From NCBI RefSeq assembly GCF_037975245.1, contig NC_092564.1, positions 15,644,984-15,708,983 of the forward strand: a DNA stretch of 64,000 nt, read 5' to 3'. Shown in pieces: positions 36,901 to 51,900 of this stretch (positions are counted from its first letter, which is position 1; the number at the start of each line of letters is the position of its first letter). The notes beneath the pieces are model-generated. The model was not told the origin of the DNA. It made no database searches and worked only from the letters and a program-made list of their open reading frames with translations. The position numbers and the translations under genes were made by a program. Source of the stretch: Apostichopus japonicus (lineage: Eukaryota > Echinodermata > Holothuroidea > Aspidochirotida > Stichopodidae).

Positions 36901-39900
36901 TGATTTTTTCCCCTTTTTCTTGAGACATCTCACAGGCCGTAGTTTGCCAGCCCTTTTTAGAGAGATCAACAATATCATATTGATTGTTGCAGCTTATAAA
37001 TTACACATACACTGAGGAATGCCAGAGGTGCAATACTGTGACTTCCCCTACAGCTAATCTCAATTTACCATCCCCTTGATGTAGCATTAATTTCTGTAGT
37101 GTTGTGCCCACACTCTTCACCACTCCCCCATCAACCACCACCTCCCTCCATCACCTTCCCCCCAACAACAAAATAAAGGAATAACAGCGCCACCTACCAA
37201 GCTTGATTTCCTCCTGTTAGGTCTAGCAGACGCTGGTGTGTCTATTCCTAATTTCGGTAAAAAGTCTTGACTGGCCCTCAGAAACATCCCTGGTGTGGAG
37301 GGTGTACCCTCCATTGGTGTCTCTATCCTACCAAAGTCACCCCTGCGGACTTTCTTGGCGCTTTTCTCTAACGAATTGCTGCACGGTCTTTTGGCAGAGT
37401 TTAGGTTCAAGCTGCCAATGTTAGGTGTCTTGAATGCGTCCCTCTTACTCGTGCCGGCCGCATGTGTCGGGGTCACTGCAACGTCCATCGCAGATGGATT
37501 TATCGAAAGGTTTCCCTTGGTGACAGGAAACTCCGGAGATGGTACGTCCATTTCTTTCTGATTCATGTCGGGAATGTCATCGTTTCTGACGGCTCCGTCT
37601 ACAAGGAACATCTCCTCTGGAAGTTTTTTACCTTCTTTAGCACAATGTAAAATCCACCTGGCATGAGAAAATAAGAATGTTAAAAGTAGATATATGTATA
37701 TATGTATTGGGCTGGTACAACAAAGCAGTAAGGGTGTTGACCCATACCCCAAGGACGACATATCTCTCAGGATGCAAGGGATGTTAATTGGGGAGGGAGT
37801 GGTAAGCTTGGCCTCCTAAGTAATCACGTTGATACAAACATACATACACCCATACACACATACATACATACATACACACATACATACATACATACATACA
37901 TACATACATACATACATACATACATACATACATACATACATACATACATACATACATACATACATACATACATACATACATACATACATACATACATACA
38001 TACATACACACATACATACATACATACATACATACATACATCCAAATCACATTGTACATTCCTTTGCACACAACAAAAATTTGAAAAAAAAAGGCTGAAC
38101 CCTTGTAACACACTTGGTTCTTAGGTCATTTGGAACAATGGGCCAACTGGCCACTGTGTTTGTAACCATTCCCTGATGGGGTATCATCAAATGTGCATTA
38201 TGTACAATAACAAAAATTAAGTGTGAGTAGAAGCCAGTTTTCTTTTGTAAACTTTGCAACCAATATGTACATGGGATTTTTATAGCAGTACCAGTGTGGG
38301 GAAACACAAGGTAACAAGTAATCATTGTTTCTTTTTCTTAATTTCAGACAACAAACTTTGCCCTTTGGACAAACCTAATTTGGTGTACAGGTGGTATAAC
38401 GTATGACGCTGGCAAGGTTACTGACTTACTCTGTTGTGACAGCTGTTATGCCCCATTTCTTGGCTGCTTCATACTTGCTCCCCTCTGGTGACTGAAGCAC
38501 TAGATGGGTGTTGGCCTTGGCACCCTTTTTTGCCTTCCGTTGGAAGTAATCCTGGCAAGTAGCACCCAGAATTTCAGCAAACTGAGTCAAATATTGCTTC
38601 TCTACCCCCGAGTATTGACTATAAAACCAAATCATGAAGAGAGAGGGGATATCAATTAAAAACGAAATCAACCTTCTCTGTTTATGATACCATCCCCCCC
38701 CCCACCCCTGCCAATGAGAATGCTATAATAAGTTAGCACACTTAAATGTGGCTGAAACATTCAAAGCTAATGTAATGTACCTTGAAAAAACATTGAGACA
38801 TATTTAGATAAGACATTCGAAACTGTTCAAAAGATCATGTAAGAAAGGCAATGAAAGAAGGGAATAAAGGTACATGTATTCATACATCTGACGGGCAACT
38901 ATGCCAACATTATTATTATTAATAGAGAAATCTATGTGGGCTCAAGAGTTTAAGAGCAAAGTGAGTGCCTAGCTTGAAATTTCTCTTTTTGATATATTTG
39001 CTAAAGTTGTGAAAAGAATAATGAAAAACTAGTATATGCAAGAATAATACCTCAGAAGTGATACGAAAATGAATAAATGGTTATATGAAAGATTTGACAA
39101 TAATTGACAATTTTGATCTCTTTTATTTGTTTACAGGGTGTGAAGACTCGCGCAAAGAGAAACTTCTAATGCCGGTAATCTGACCGAGTTTTGAATGAGG
39201 TGTAACAGAAGTGTTAGACACCACCATCGATCCCAGAAAATACACACACAGCTTGCTACCATCTGTAATTAGACACTAGTGTACAGTCAGTACATAACAG
39301 CTGCGGTCAATACCCACAGCACAGTGTACAAATGATACAGCGATGGACATCTCAGGTCCAGCTAAAGATAACAAGGTATCACGTTTCATTACTGTCTGCA
39401 TTTTGTAGCGACAAGAGAAAAACTTCACTTGCAAGCAACGGAAAGTTAACTTTTTAAAGATGGCCTCACGCTGTTTGGGGCAAATCTTCAATGCCTTTAA
39501 GAAATGATCTTTTGCAATCTTTGCGATCAATAAAACTGTACACCACAATTTAGCTACCTGAATGTAATAACACAATCTAACAGCGGCTCTGTCCTGTGCG
39601 ACAGAACCAACGGTCTGAACAAAAAATTGCCACCGGTGGGCAAAATTGTTTCAGACTCGTCGCACATTTCCAGCCAGCAGATCGTGACGACCTCTCCCAC
39701 CGTCCGCTTGACCTCACATCCTTCCAAGGGCACGATTGCAAAGTCGGGAATTGCACGAGAGCTGTCCGTCAGTATCTTTCCTGCAAGATAGTAACATATG
39801 CAAGTGGATTGAATCGGTCGGTGCAGACGACATGTAACTGATATCTTATACCTCGAGTGCTGCATAACCCTCCAATCACAGGATTTGAAACAAGTCATCA

Positions 39901-42900
39901 GGAACATTTATGGTGAAACACCTTTTTAATATTGTGAGGCTATGGATGTAATAGCTACAGGAAAGGGGGAATAAAAGAGAAGGAGTTTTAGGTTCCTTAT
40001 TTTCCAATACCTTTTGTTTTTGTGAGTGATAAAAGCACAGGGATGCCATGAAAAAGCCTGGTGTATTGTAAAAAAAAGTCTGGAAAGTAAAGATGTTAAT
40101 GAATAAACGCCTTCGTCATCCCTCCAAGTTACAATATATATTACAATAATTTATAGGAGATATCCCATTAAACCAATAATTTATAGGAGATATCCCATTG
40201 AACAATTTTACCCGCTAAATGATGGGAAAGGGTGTGCGTGTGAAGATGATATAATAATAAGTAAGCCATTATCTGAAGCAAAAATTGTCCAAATCTGGAT
40301 AGAGTAAAACCTTCCCCGTATGCTCCATCCCCCCACCCCCGGTCCCCAAAACCAACAGGGCAACACTCATAGCAAAACAACAATGGCCAATCACTCATCA
40401 AAATACTCTGTATAGAGTATACCGTTTGCATCCATAATCTTGGTCTGTATTTGTTCAGTTTCCTCTGGCTGGAAACCAATTATTGTAAATATCTTGTTTG
40501 CAAACATTCCGTCTGTACCTGTGACAAAAAAAAAACAAGATAAAGATATTAGTAACATATCAAAAACAGCAAAACATGAAAATCCACTATCATCTGTTAC
40601 CGGACTCTTTGACGATTTGCTTACTTAAATGCTCACTGTCTGTAAGACAAGAGGTTTGCACGACGGATGAAACGTAAACATTTAAAACTAAAAATTTATT
40701 TTGACCGTAGATCATCTTTCTACAATTTTTATGTCTTGCAAAATTGCCATATTAAATATGTAAAATATCCGGAATGTTAATTTCCTCAGACGTAGAGCTG
40801 TGGGGTGATGCAAGCTCCTCTGTTCATTTCTAAGTTTTAAAGTAAATTCTTTCATTTCAACATATACTAGCAGCTCTTCAAAGTGAAACCGTTCTATCGA
40901 CTTCAAGTCGTGAAAAAAGACCAGGTCACTAAATTATGAATTCAAAGGATGACTTCAAAAGCGTCTTTTCTACACAGGAACCGTAGTATTTTACAAGAGA
41001 CCATCATCAGAGCCCTCAAAACTGAGACACAAAAGTTTTTTGTTTTTTTTAACTAATGAAAGAAATTTCTTGTATTCAGTATAGTACAAAATCAACAACG
41101 TTGGGCTGTCTATTCGTATAACGGAATAAAATGTAATTAAACTAATTCAATATATTAGAGTATATATATATATATAGTGTATAAGTATCTTCCTTTTTTT
41201 TTCCATCTCATTTATTCACGAGACACAAAAGTTGAACACTTTATTATTCCCCTTATCATCATCTGCAATGTCCTCCAAACACAATGCGCAATTTGCAACC
41301 ACTAATGTTAAAACCCAAGGAACAAGTCTTTGTGCAACATCATGTCTTTTTTTCTTTTTTCCCTTTATACTAATAGTTGTTTTATGAGTACAATTCGTAC
41401 AGAAATGATGACGCATTACTGTTAAACATGAATGTGCAAATCAGTTCTTTGTTTATTTATGTTAATGTACATGAATATACCTGCCACCTCCATCAAAGTT
41501 ACATCTTCATCCGGGCTCTTATCTTCATCTTCCTCAGGGAAATCTACTTCCCCATCGTCTCCTCCCCCTTAATCGAGAGAAGCAAGAAATAAAAAATAGA
41601 TCTACTTGATACATCTACTAAACACTTAACAGAAAGCAGAAAGAGAGAGATATAAAGAGAGAACTATTACTGTTAGATTTTACAGCCTCCCACACAGACA
41701 TCATGACTATTAAAGGGTGTGAAGACTCGCGCAAGGAGAAAAGTCTAACGCCGGTAATCTGACCTAGTTTCGAATGAGGTGTAACAGAAGTGTTAGACAC
41801 CACCATTGATCCCAGAAAATACACACACAGCTTGCTACCATCGGTAATAAGACACTAGTGTACAGTCAGTACTTACAGCTGCGGTCAATACACACAGCAC
41901 AGTATACAAACGATACAGCGATGGACATCTCAGGTCCAGCTAAAGATAACAAGGTATCACGGTATCAAGGTTTCATTACTGTCTGCATTTTGTAGCGACA
42001 CAAGCAAAACGTCACTTGCAAGCAACAGAAAGTTAACTTTTTCAGATGGCCTCACGCGGTTTGGGGCAAATCTTCAATGCCTTTAAACACACAGAAATGT
42101 TGAAAGAAGTAAAATTACTGGTACAAGGTTCCGAAATTGTATACTCCTACACTATCAAATCCACTGATTTATCACCCAGACACTGCAGAGATCAGAGTAG
42201 GTGATTAAATATCAGAGTGAAGTATGAAGGTGCTTGAATGATGCTTGAAAGTTGGACCCTTGATGACCATTTCTGTTCTGTGATTTTAGTTATTTTCTAG
42301 CATAATGTAGAAGACATTTTCAAACACCTCTAGGACACTAACAATGCATTCTGTCCCATTCTCTCTTATTGGAGAAACATTTTTGAATTTGGTTAATAGT
42401 AACTTGGCAATACTTTTACCAAACTCAGTAAGTATTGCTAAAATTTCAGGATTACGATTAATTAAACCACAGTACTCTCCAAAGAGAGAAGGTAATTTCA
42501 TGGAATGAACATTAAATCAGTGAGAAAATTAAATGAACACTTCTATTTCATCCAACAATTTTTGCTGCCCAGACACTTTTACATTATTGGTGTTTAATCA
42601 CATACAAAAAGCAAGACAGATAATCCATAGTAAATATAATATAATAAAATAAAATATAATAATAATAATATCATAAAATAAAAATATATTTGGCCTTGCC
42701 TTCCTCTTCTGAAAATGAAACTTGCCTAGTCAAATCTAGTAATCTGTATTTCAATTTGATCTTTACATCCAGTAGTGTCAAGAACGTTAGCAAGATCAAA
42801 TGCAAAAATGCCACTTTTAAGTTTAAAAGACCACATATTAAAACAACGGGATACATACACACTTATAATAATAAAACTGTCATGATTCAGGCATCCAATG

Positions 42901-45900
42901 GAAAATGCAAAAACTCATCATGTGACTGGCGGGTAAAACATTAATACCTTGAACTGATCTGTACTGGTTAAGAAGCATATCTGGCTGTTGGTCATCTGTC
43001 CTAGAGGGTTTCCTCACAGGTCCTACCTTAGGATTCATTGGTTCTCTGCAAATAAAAAGGGAAATATATAGCTGCGAACATACAAGAATCTAGGCAATGA
43101 AGCAGTTACGTACGATAGTGGATATTTCACATTATTGTAGGCTGGCTGTGTGGACCACTGAACATTCCACAAGTTGATTACGGAACGACGAACAGAACAA
43201 AGAAAATCTTGCATGGATATAAGTCAAGAAATTAGAATTAAAAATTCCATACTATACATATATTAAATAAGGTAAGAGTGAATATCTGGCTTCTATTCAC
43301 ACAAGTTAGTTTCCTATAGTTAAATGAGAAAGGACACAAAATCAGTAGTACAAAAGGAAAGGAATAATTTATCCAGCATCGGATTGCAAAGTGCTGAGTA
43401 TAACTGGCAAATTGAAAAGATGTGTAGCAACCATTATACACAGTAATCATATTTTTATATAGTAAGAAAAAGCTGCCTTCAAAACTACTAAACAAAGTTT
43501 AAAACTAAATTACTTCCTTTAAAGATCCTTCTGGAAAAAAAAACAAGCAAAATAAATTCTTTACACTATTGCAATGAGGTCATGTTTCTAAGGTCCTCAA
43601 AAGACATTTACAATATCTTAAAAAAGTTTAAGGAATTGAATCATGGTTTGGAAGGGAAAAGAAGGAAAAAGGGTTATGAGATCAATTTAAAATATAAAAA
43701 TTAAATTAGAGCTTACTCATCTTTCAGCAGAGTGTTGCCTTCTGTAAACTCTGGTAAAGAGTACCTCTCTTCGGGTTGTCGTTTACCATGACGGTAACTT
43801 TCCACCAACCACATGGTATTCAAAATATGGACCCTAAGGAATAGATATAAAAAATTATTATGCACTAAACAACCAATTTGATTTTGCCATCGAAGGCTAC
43901 TAGTTATCTTCCTTGCTCCTAACATAAGGGCGAGGGGAGGGGGGTTGGGTGGGTGGGTGGAAATGACAACGTCATGAAACATTTTTTTTTTCTCCTTCTT
44001 CTTCTTTGAGGAGCAACCTAATGGAGCCCACACCTACTTTCTACTTAAGTGCTAAGCATAACTTGTTTAATTCCACAGAGGTTCACTTGGACTACTCTTA
44101 TAGTACAAATCATGATTTAAGCAAACCCTCACAGGTAAATCTTATAAATTGCATTTTGCCATGAAACTGTGGCTACCGACAAAGCAAAATACATTTCTTT
44201 TGACAATTTTCTTCAGGATGTTATGGCACGCCATAGCATATCGACAACAGTTCCCAGATACGACCGTGATGATTTTAAGTGAAACTTTTTCCGTGGCAAA
44301 ACGGACAGACAAACAAGCAGAAAATGAATAGGAAATCATTTTGCATAATTCCAATTTATACTGAACAGATTCGTTTGTATCTTGTTTGTTACCTGTTTAT
44401 TAGTACTCATACTTTTAGCCAGAAGATTTTTCAGACATTAGCATTTTTAGAGTAATGGCTCAAGTTGTGAAATTCTAGGTCTGAACTTTATTTCCAATTT
44501 CAAGATACCCTTTGTTTCTCTCTCTTCATCTCTCTCTCTCTTCATCTTCTTTCCTCACCGCCATTTAATTCAAATTTTTACTTTGAAATGAAACCAAGAC
44601 CCGTTAAATGTCATTAAACACACAGTAGCACGGGCTAAATCAAACAATTTGTACAAACGATCTCGGTACTAAACGGGTCTGGCCACAGAATGAAAAATTA
44701 CACTGCTCTTTCATGGTCATTTTAAATACTGATTGCAAAAGTAGGAATAAGAGGTTCTCCTAATATTTTTCTTTATGCAAATAATGCTTTATACTGTGGA
44801 GTATGCCATTAGATATTGGATTTAATCTGACTATATGCATTTTCTAACATACGGTTAGAAATGAATGCGCATGCTATGTTGCAGGTATAATATATATTTT
44901 TCATATAATATATTACTGTCTTCTATAAGTCATGTTTCCCCCCCCCCCACAAGCTATGTATTACTATAAATCTCTTTGTTAAGGTAGCTCTAGGACAAGA
45001 GGCTCTAAAAAAAAAAAAAAATCGGCCCGCAATCTTGCAATTATCTGGAATGTGGGTCAGTAAGGTCCTAGTACTAACTATCCTACCATCCTATCCTGGG
45101 CATATGAGTCAACCTAGGTACAGTGGTGTGGTATTTATTCAACCAATGTGCTTTGCTCTGGGCCTCACAGGAATATTAAATTCAGCACCCCTGGTAATAC
45201 AATATCTTTCATTACTTACTCTGAGGATTTGTTGGAATGAAACGTCCTGACGTCCGGGGTGATCCTATCCGCTACCAAGATATGGGTGACGGCTTGGTTG
45301 AGCTGACTTAGTCGTGTGCCACCACCAGCGTTGATGACCCTTCTCACCTTCTCCACGAGTTCAGCAGTGAAATCGCTGACGTAGATCTGTAAATAATTCA
45401 CAACATACAACATTTCAAGTTACTTTATTATACATGTATGTAAACTAGAATTTTAAGTTAGAATTGCAAGAAATTATCTATCTGGCAATAAAAAACAATT
45501 GCATGTTACATCTAAGCCATTGTATAATGGATTCATTGATTACAGTAGGTGGAATGGAATGAAGGCAAGGGGTATGGTGTAGAAGATATCGTCGTAAGTA
45601 CCAATCTGAAATTACAAAATTCATGGATAAATGTCCCTTTTTGGATCAGGAGGGGGTGGGGGGACACCCCGATGAATCCATTCAGGAGAATTTGACTATT
45701 TGGTTCCCTCTGAGATTCAGGAAAATATTTAGAAATTCATCTTATTTGAAGCAAGTTGTCATAGTAACCATACCTTACAGCCATCCAAGAAGGGATTCTC
45801 GTGAGATTTATCGAGCTTCAACTCTTCCAGGGATCTCAAACCGCTCTCCAAAGTGACTGAAACATCTGTCAAGACTTTGTCTTTGATCTCAGTGAGGTTG

Positions 45901-48900
45901 AACGTCGTCATAGCCGTTTCGTCTACATTGGAAAAGCTGCTGATGTTAGAGATGGTGCTGACGTCCGCGCCTTTAAATTCTGGTGGGAATGAACAGGAAA
46001 TGAGGGCAAATCTATTAGTGGGAAGGTTACATGCATACATACTTACATGCATAAATACAGTGTGATATAAACACAATTCAAAGTTTCATCAAGGGGTTGG
46101 AGGGGTGGGGGCTGGCATGGGGGGGCTGGAGGGAATGCTGAGGAAGAGCCGAAGAGGAGAGTAATTTTCAGCTTTGCACAGTGATGATTGATCCATTCTC
46201 CCAACAATAACATAAGAATTCCATGCCTGAAGGTGCAATGTTTCTACTTCTTGGGTAGAGACATTGAGAGAGGGCAAGGGGCGAGGGTAAGGGGCGAGAG
46301 GGCAAGGGTAAGGGGAGAGAGGACAAGAGGCGAGAGTTTGCACAGTTTATAAAGTAGTCTGCTTACGGGCAGTTCAATCATGTTGTGGAGAGATACTAAG
46401 TCTTCCAACTATGAAATATCTGGTAAATCCATAAAAAGTACTGTATATTAATAAAAGTTGGAAAAGGTCTCATCTTGGTTACAAGGTCGATGAATGATTG
46501 ATCCGGTATCGCACCGCAAAATGCAAATGCCAAATGGGCAAATTCCGGATACTAGAGCACAGATGTATTGCAGTTTATGTAGACACAGGAAACCATAGTA
46601 TTTTATAAGAGAGAAAGTTCCTAGCCTCCAAAACCATTACACAAAGTTTGAACACTAAATTATTTCCTGAAGGTGTGTACCAAGTTCCAAACATCCTCTT
46701 AATACTACCCACTATAAAGGATTACGGAATGAAGCTGCATAAAATATTCCTGCAAACACAGAACCTCAACAGTTGTTTGTATCCAAAGTAGGTATCGGTC
46801 CTTATCGACGGTCATGTGTGCCACCACATTTTCAAACAAAGCTCTTCCAACGTTGACATTTCCAACACTGACAATTTGAGATATTAAATCCAGAGGAGTC
46901 TTTCTCTTGACAGTCATCAGTAAAATGCTTGACCAAATTTCATCTTCAGTTTTGAAAGAATCTGTAGTTCCAAGGGTTTGGATTCCAAAGGCCAGGAAAA
47001 GTGCAATACTTATCATGTAATATATCACAGTACTGCATAAATCCTGACCTCTACAATGCAAACATTAATGCAGGTCAAAATCTTCACTTCCATCAAAAAA
47101 ATCTTCAGATCTCCCTGGGTCCACAAAATATTTGACCAAAACAAACATGTCATCATACCCATTATTCTCCGTAAAAGTTTCCCCTAAGCAACACACAGGG
47201 CCTGTCATCATCTGTCTATCACGCTGGACTTCATTATGCAAGAATGTGATTATGAGTCACTTACCAGCATCACATATAAATTTTTAATATAATATACATA
47301 TAATTCATAATTTATAATTCAGGACAGCACATTTTCTCAATTTACCACGAGAGCCAGAGAGAAAAACATTGGTTGGTGGAAAACCCAGAGTGAACAAAAA
47401 ATCTTGTTATACATGGATTGAGAAATGTGCACATGATGCCAGTGGGGTCCCCCATCCCCTCCCCCACCCCCCCCTCCCAGCCTAAGACCTTTGGGTTTTT
47501 GTTATTGTTAAGTGTGATAGAGATAAATGTCATAAAAAACATCTTATACCATTTGGAAGATATCAGGAATGGAATGTTCCTTCATACAGAAGGTTGAATG
47601 GCTAAAGATCGAGTCTAAATATAACATTGTTAAGCCACATATGCTATACTGTTTTTACGTTTTCTGTGCTTTTTTTCAATGTTTCATTGCTTGTAAATGG
47701 AGATGGGTTTGGCAAATCCTGAATCTTACACAGTGAGCATCTTTTAGAGGAACCGATGATGGCACTGGTTTCAGTGTGAAGGTCATTAACATTTACTGAG
47801 ACAACATTGCAAGGGAAACAAAGAGAAATTAAAAGGTTTCCAGATCTTAGTGGCACTATAAGATCACATGGTCTTACAAAAAGGACAGCTCCCATATACA
47901 ACTTTTAAAGTAGGATACCTCCCAAGAGGAACAAGAGTTTTTCTAAGCTGGTTTGGGGGTGTTATTCGTCACAAAGATCTCTGTCGCATAAAGCCCAAGA
48001 TGAAGGTTTGGTTTCTGTCTCCTTAAAGAATTTTGGGTGTATAAAAAACGGTTCTAGGACAATGCCCCCCTGGACAATTGTCCCCCTACAATTGCCCCCC
48101 GGGACAATTCCCCCCTGAAAACTGCCCCCCGGACAACAGTTGTCCGGGGGCAGTTGTCCGGGGGGCGGTTTCCTGGGGGGAAATTGTCCGGGGCAGTTTT
48201 CAGGGGGGAATTGTCCAGGTGGGCAATTGTCGGGGGGCAATTGTCGGGGGGGGGAATTGTCCAGGGGGCAATTGTCCTGATACGATAAAAAACACTACTA
48301 CTCATTGTTTGGCATTATACAGCAATTGGTACATTTAACATAGCATTTTTGCTATGTGGTACCAACTCAAGTACTCCCTGTGAATAATCAGTATACTTGT
48401 TCCCCTTTCTACCCAATGTTTTAAAGATGGCGACTAACCACTCATTCTCTTTTCCTTGACTGGTGTCGATGTGTGGCACTCTGTCTCGGAACAATCTGGA
48501 GGGTAGAGGGCTTCATCACAGCTGTAACCTTTCTCAACACCATCAGATAACCACTGTGTTTGAGAAAACATAAAGTCAATGTTACATTGTCAATTCGACT
48601 AACAAAACTTTGCAGTTTCATATTAACTCAATTGGAGACTGAAGATCTATGTCTTGTTTAAAATGTTTTCAACCAAGAAGGAACGTCACTGTCTGTAAAT
48701 CAGATACAAGCAGAATAAAAATCATATTTTTTAGAAGGCAGTTACTTCACAATACTTAGCAGCCACATACTCATGTGGGAGACAACGAATTGCTTATTAC
48801 TTTAATACACTTCACGTTGGGTGGCTATCCAAATATACAGCTTTTTTGTTGTTGCTCATTTTGGATTTTTTTTCCATTTGGAAGATCATATCAGATGGGA

Positions 48901-51900
48901 AATATGTCAATATTAATGTAAAGGACAAAAAAAAAGCAACATTTAAAAGAAGACTCATCACATATATCCTCTTGCTGCAGAAATCACATGACGGCCTGAT
49001 GATTCGATCCTAGCAGGATCTTCTTCAAAAGCTGAAACGCTTTTGAAGAAGATCCTGCTAGGATCGAAATGACAGGCCAACTTACTTTAACACATACTCT
49101 TACACAGGCTCTCTAATGGATAAGCAGTTTGCTAACAGTTTTAATTTATTTTGAAATCACATGACGATATGTAGCCCAGGGTTAGAAAACTGCAGAATTT
49201 CCCATAAATGTTTGTAGTACTGCTGATATCCAGATATCGTTCACAGAGTGGACAAATATGGACTGATATCATTATGCTTAAAACTAGATTTTTCAGTGAA
49301 ATACTAGAGAAACAAACAACTGCACAGCCTATCATATTACCGTTACTGACCAGTAATACTTACTTGTAACGAGACACAATGTATCTTCCATTTTTTAGCA
49401 TGCTCGTACTTAGGACCTGGTAAAAGGGAATGATGAAAACAAATAATCAGACCGTTTAACTAAGAAATATTTATAACAAAACATTTCCAAACTCCCAAAA
49501 ATCAAAACCAATAACTTTAAAAAAAAAAATATGAAAATGTCCTCAGTGTAAGTGTTAGCAGCTGTGTTCCAAAGCATTTAAATATTATATTTGTCATGAC
49601 AAAATCGATTGCAGCAAATTTAAATGGATATTCCAGTGGCTGAAGATGATTGCTTCGAACAAAAATTGCTGGGAATTTTCTGCAACTTTAGTTAAAAGCC
49701 ACATCCTTTTGGTGTTTTGTATGGCTAAGATATGAATGTTCAAATTTAATTATTTTCTTAATGCATCTGGCAACAGTAGAGTGAATGATGTCATCACACA
49801 ATTAAAGCTGTAAATTTTATTTTTTATTTTTATTTTTTTGTAATTTTTAACTCACTTTATTCACAGATCAACAATAATATTTCTACAGAAAAGTTGGCAA
49901 TATGATGAAATTCTAAATACAGATAACATTGACACATAAGCAAACATTCCAATGGTAAGTCATTTCAAGGATACATCAATTAGAATATTGAAAAAGGAAA
50001 GTAAGACTTTGAAGAACAGTAGCCATGATACCATCAAGAGACTACATGCTGCGATGTGCTCCACGGATTAATCGAGGGTTCATCCAATCAAAATAGGTTA
50101 CCTTCAATTGACTATATCTCAAATTAGGAACAAGATATTGGAAAGGAGGTATTCACATTTCAACTAACAGTGTGGACTATTTCTTAATTAAATCTCAAAT
50201 AATTGTTACATTGCCTGAATCAAAATTAAATAGCCAATGTATCTCACAAACCTTTAGCACTTCGCACAATCAGATGAGTGCTCTCCTGAAATTTCAATTC
50301 TCGACTGTAAATTCCGCCTACGAAAGAAAGAAGCAGAATATCGCCGTATTTGTAAATCTATCTAGAAAACAGTGAAGCGTAGTGCTCAGTAAAATCCTAA
50401 AAATATTGATTTTTTTTTTATAGATTTTTGGAACTGAATCCTGACTAGAATCATATCTAGCTGAAAATCGAGATGAATTCTACTTATAATTGCTGCATAT
50501 TTTTTTCCTTGAAGACAATTCAGTGACATCTTCCGAGAGAATTGCTCCGCCAAAGCTCGACCGAATCGTCGAGACGGTGGCGAAGTTACGGCAAAAGCCA
50601 ATTAAAATTAGTCTGAGGAACTACCAAGGTAACTGCAGGATTGAAAACAAAAATATTTTACCATGTTCTGTTATTGCTTCTTCGATCCTTTTCTTTTCGT
50701 CCATTTGGAACCCTGTCAGGCAGACATTGCATCCTTTGAATATAGGACATTTATAAAGACTGATTACTTCGCTGCTTGTTCCTTTGTAGTACCTAGAGAA
50801 TAAAAGAAAAGGGTTTTTATGAACGACAGATAATAATTTATCTGGTATCACATCACAAGATGCCACATAAGATATAATACAAGCGGAAGTAGTTTCATAC
50901 ACAAGAACCATAGTATACTATAATAGACACACTTCAGAACTATCAAAACTGCTACACAAAAATTGAATCCTAAATTTTATTCCATGAATGAAATTTAAGT
51001 TCATTAGAAAATGATTGAGAAAAAATAGTCACTTGTCGTAGCACATTACCAAGCTTTTGCAGACTATGAGTATAATTGCTATGAAAAGGAGACGCTGGTG
51101 GGAAGGTTTGAGAACATCTAGAAAGGTCTGTATTATCGACAGATTGCTCACAATTAAAGTCTTTTTATTGTAGAGAAAGTCCTTGATAATTTTCTTTGGC
51201 CATTTACTGATAAATGTGACTTACTTGGTTTGTCCTTCGTCCCAGCAAGCATCAACCCAGTCTGGTAATAGAATAGGTTTCTTCAGATCTGCAGCCACCT
51301 GTAGATTTGTAATAGTAAACGATACTTGACTTACTTTGAGGATTTACATGAAAAATCAAATTTTCTGAAAATTGCTTTAATAACAATAATAATAATAATC
51401 ATGGACATTTACAGTATAATGCGCCAGTATCCGTCTAAAAAGACGCTCATGGCGCAGATATTATTGTACTTCCATGTTGTTTGATGCCAATATCCAGATA
51501 TGTAACAATACTTTTATAAGAAAACCTTTTGCACAGAAAAATCATCGATGGAAATGAAGTCCTTACCCAAATCTTCTTGGAAGAGGCATCATGGTTTAGA
51601 GACAACGGAGTCGGTTACAAAATAAAATGTGGAATCCCATAACATTAACTCATTCATTATTACATGTGAGAATACAAAATGCCATTTCATACACTGAAGT
51701 GAAAATACGATGTATGTGCACATATTGGAAAGATCCAGCAAAGAGCTCACTCCCATGAAAACTAGTTACTAGAAATAAATAAATGATTATACAAAAAGGA
51801 AGATGAATAATTACAGAAAAACACCTCTCCACCATAGAGAAGTACTACTCACATGGTACTTTTTTGAGCCAACTTCGCCTGCTATGAGGTGGGTTATACA

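Noticed and set aside
37784-38113. Open frames of repeated Met-Tyr-Val-Cys or Ile-His-Thr on both strands
   Set aside because: Produced by the CATA tetranucleotide repeat; no gene.
39276-39575. Minus-strand open frame of 99 codons next to TOPBP1 exon 16
   Set aside because: Read through the TTAA-flanked MITE; the same text appears at 17892-18173 from copy A.
47962-48338. Proline- and glycine-rich open frames ([17 protein letters not shown]) on both strands
   Set aside because: Artefact of the G/C-rich palindrome; both strands give the same type of text.
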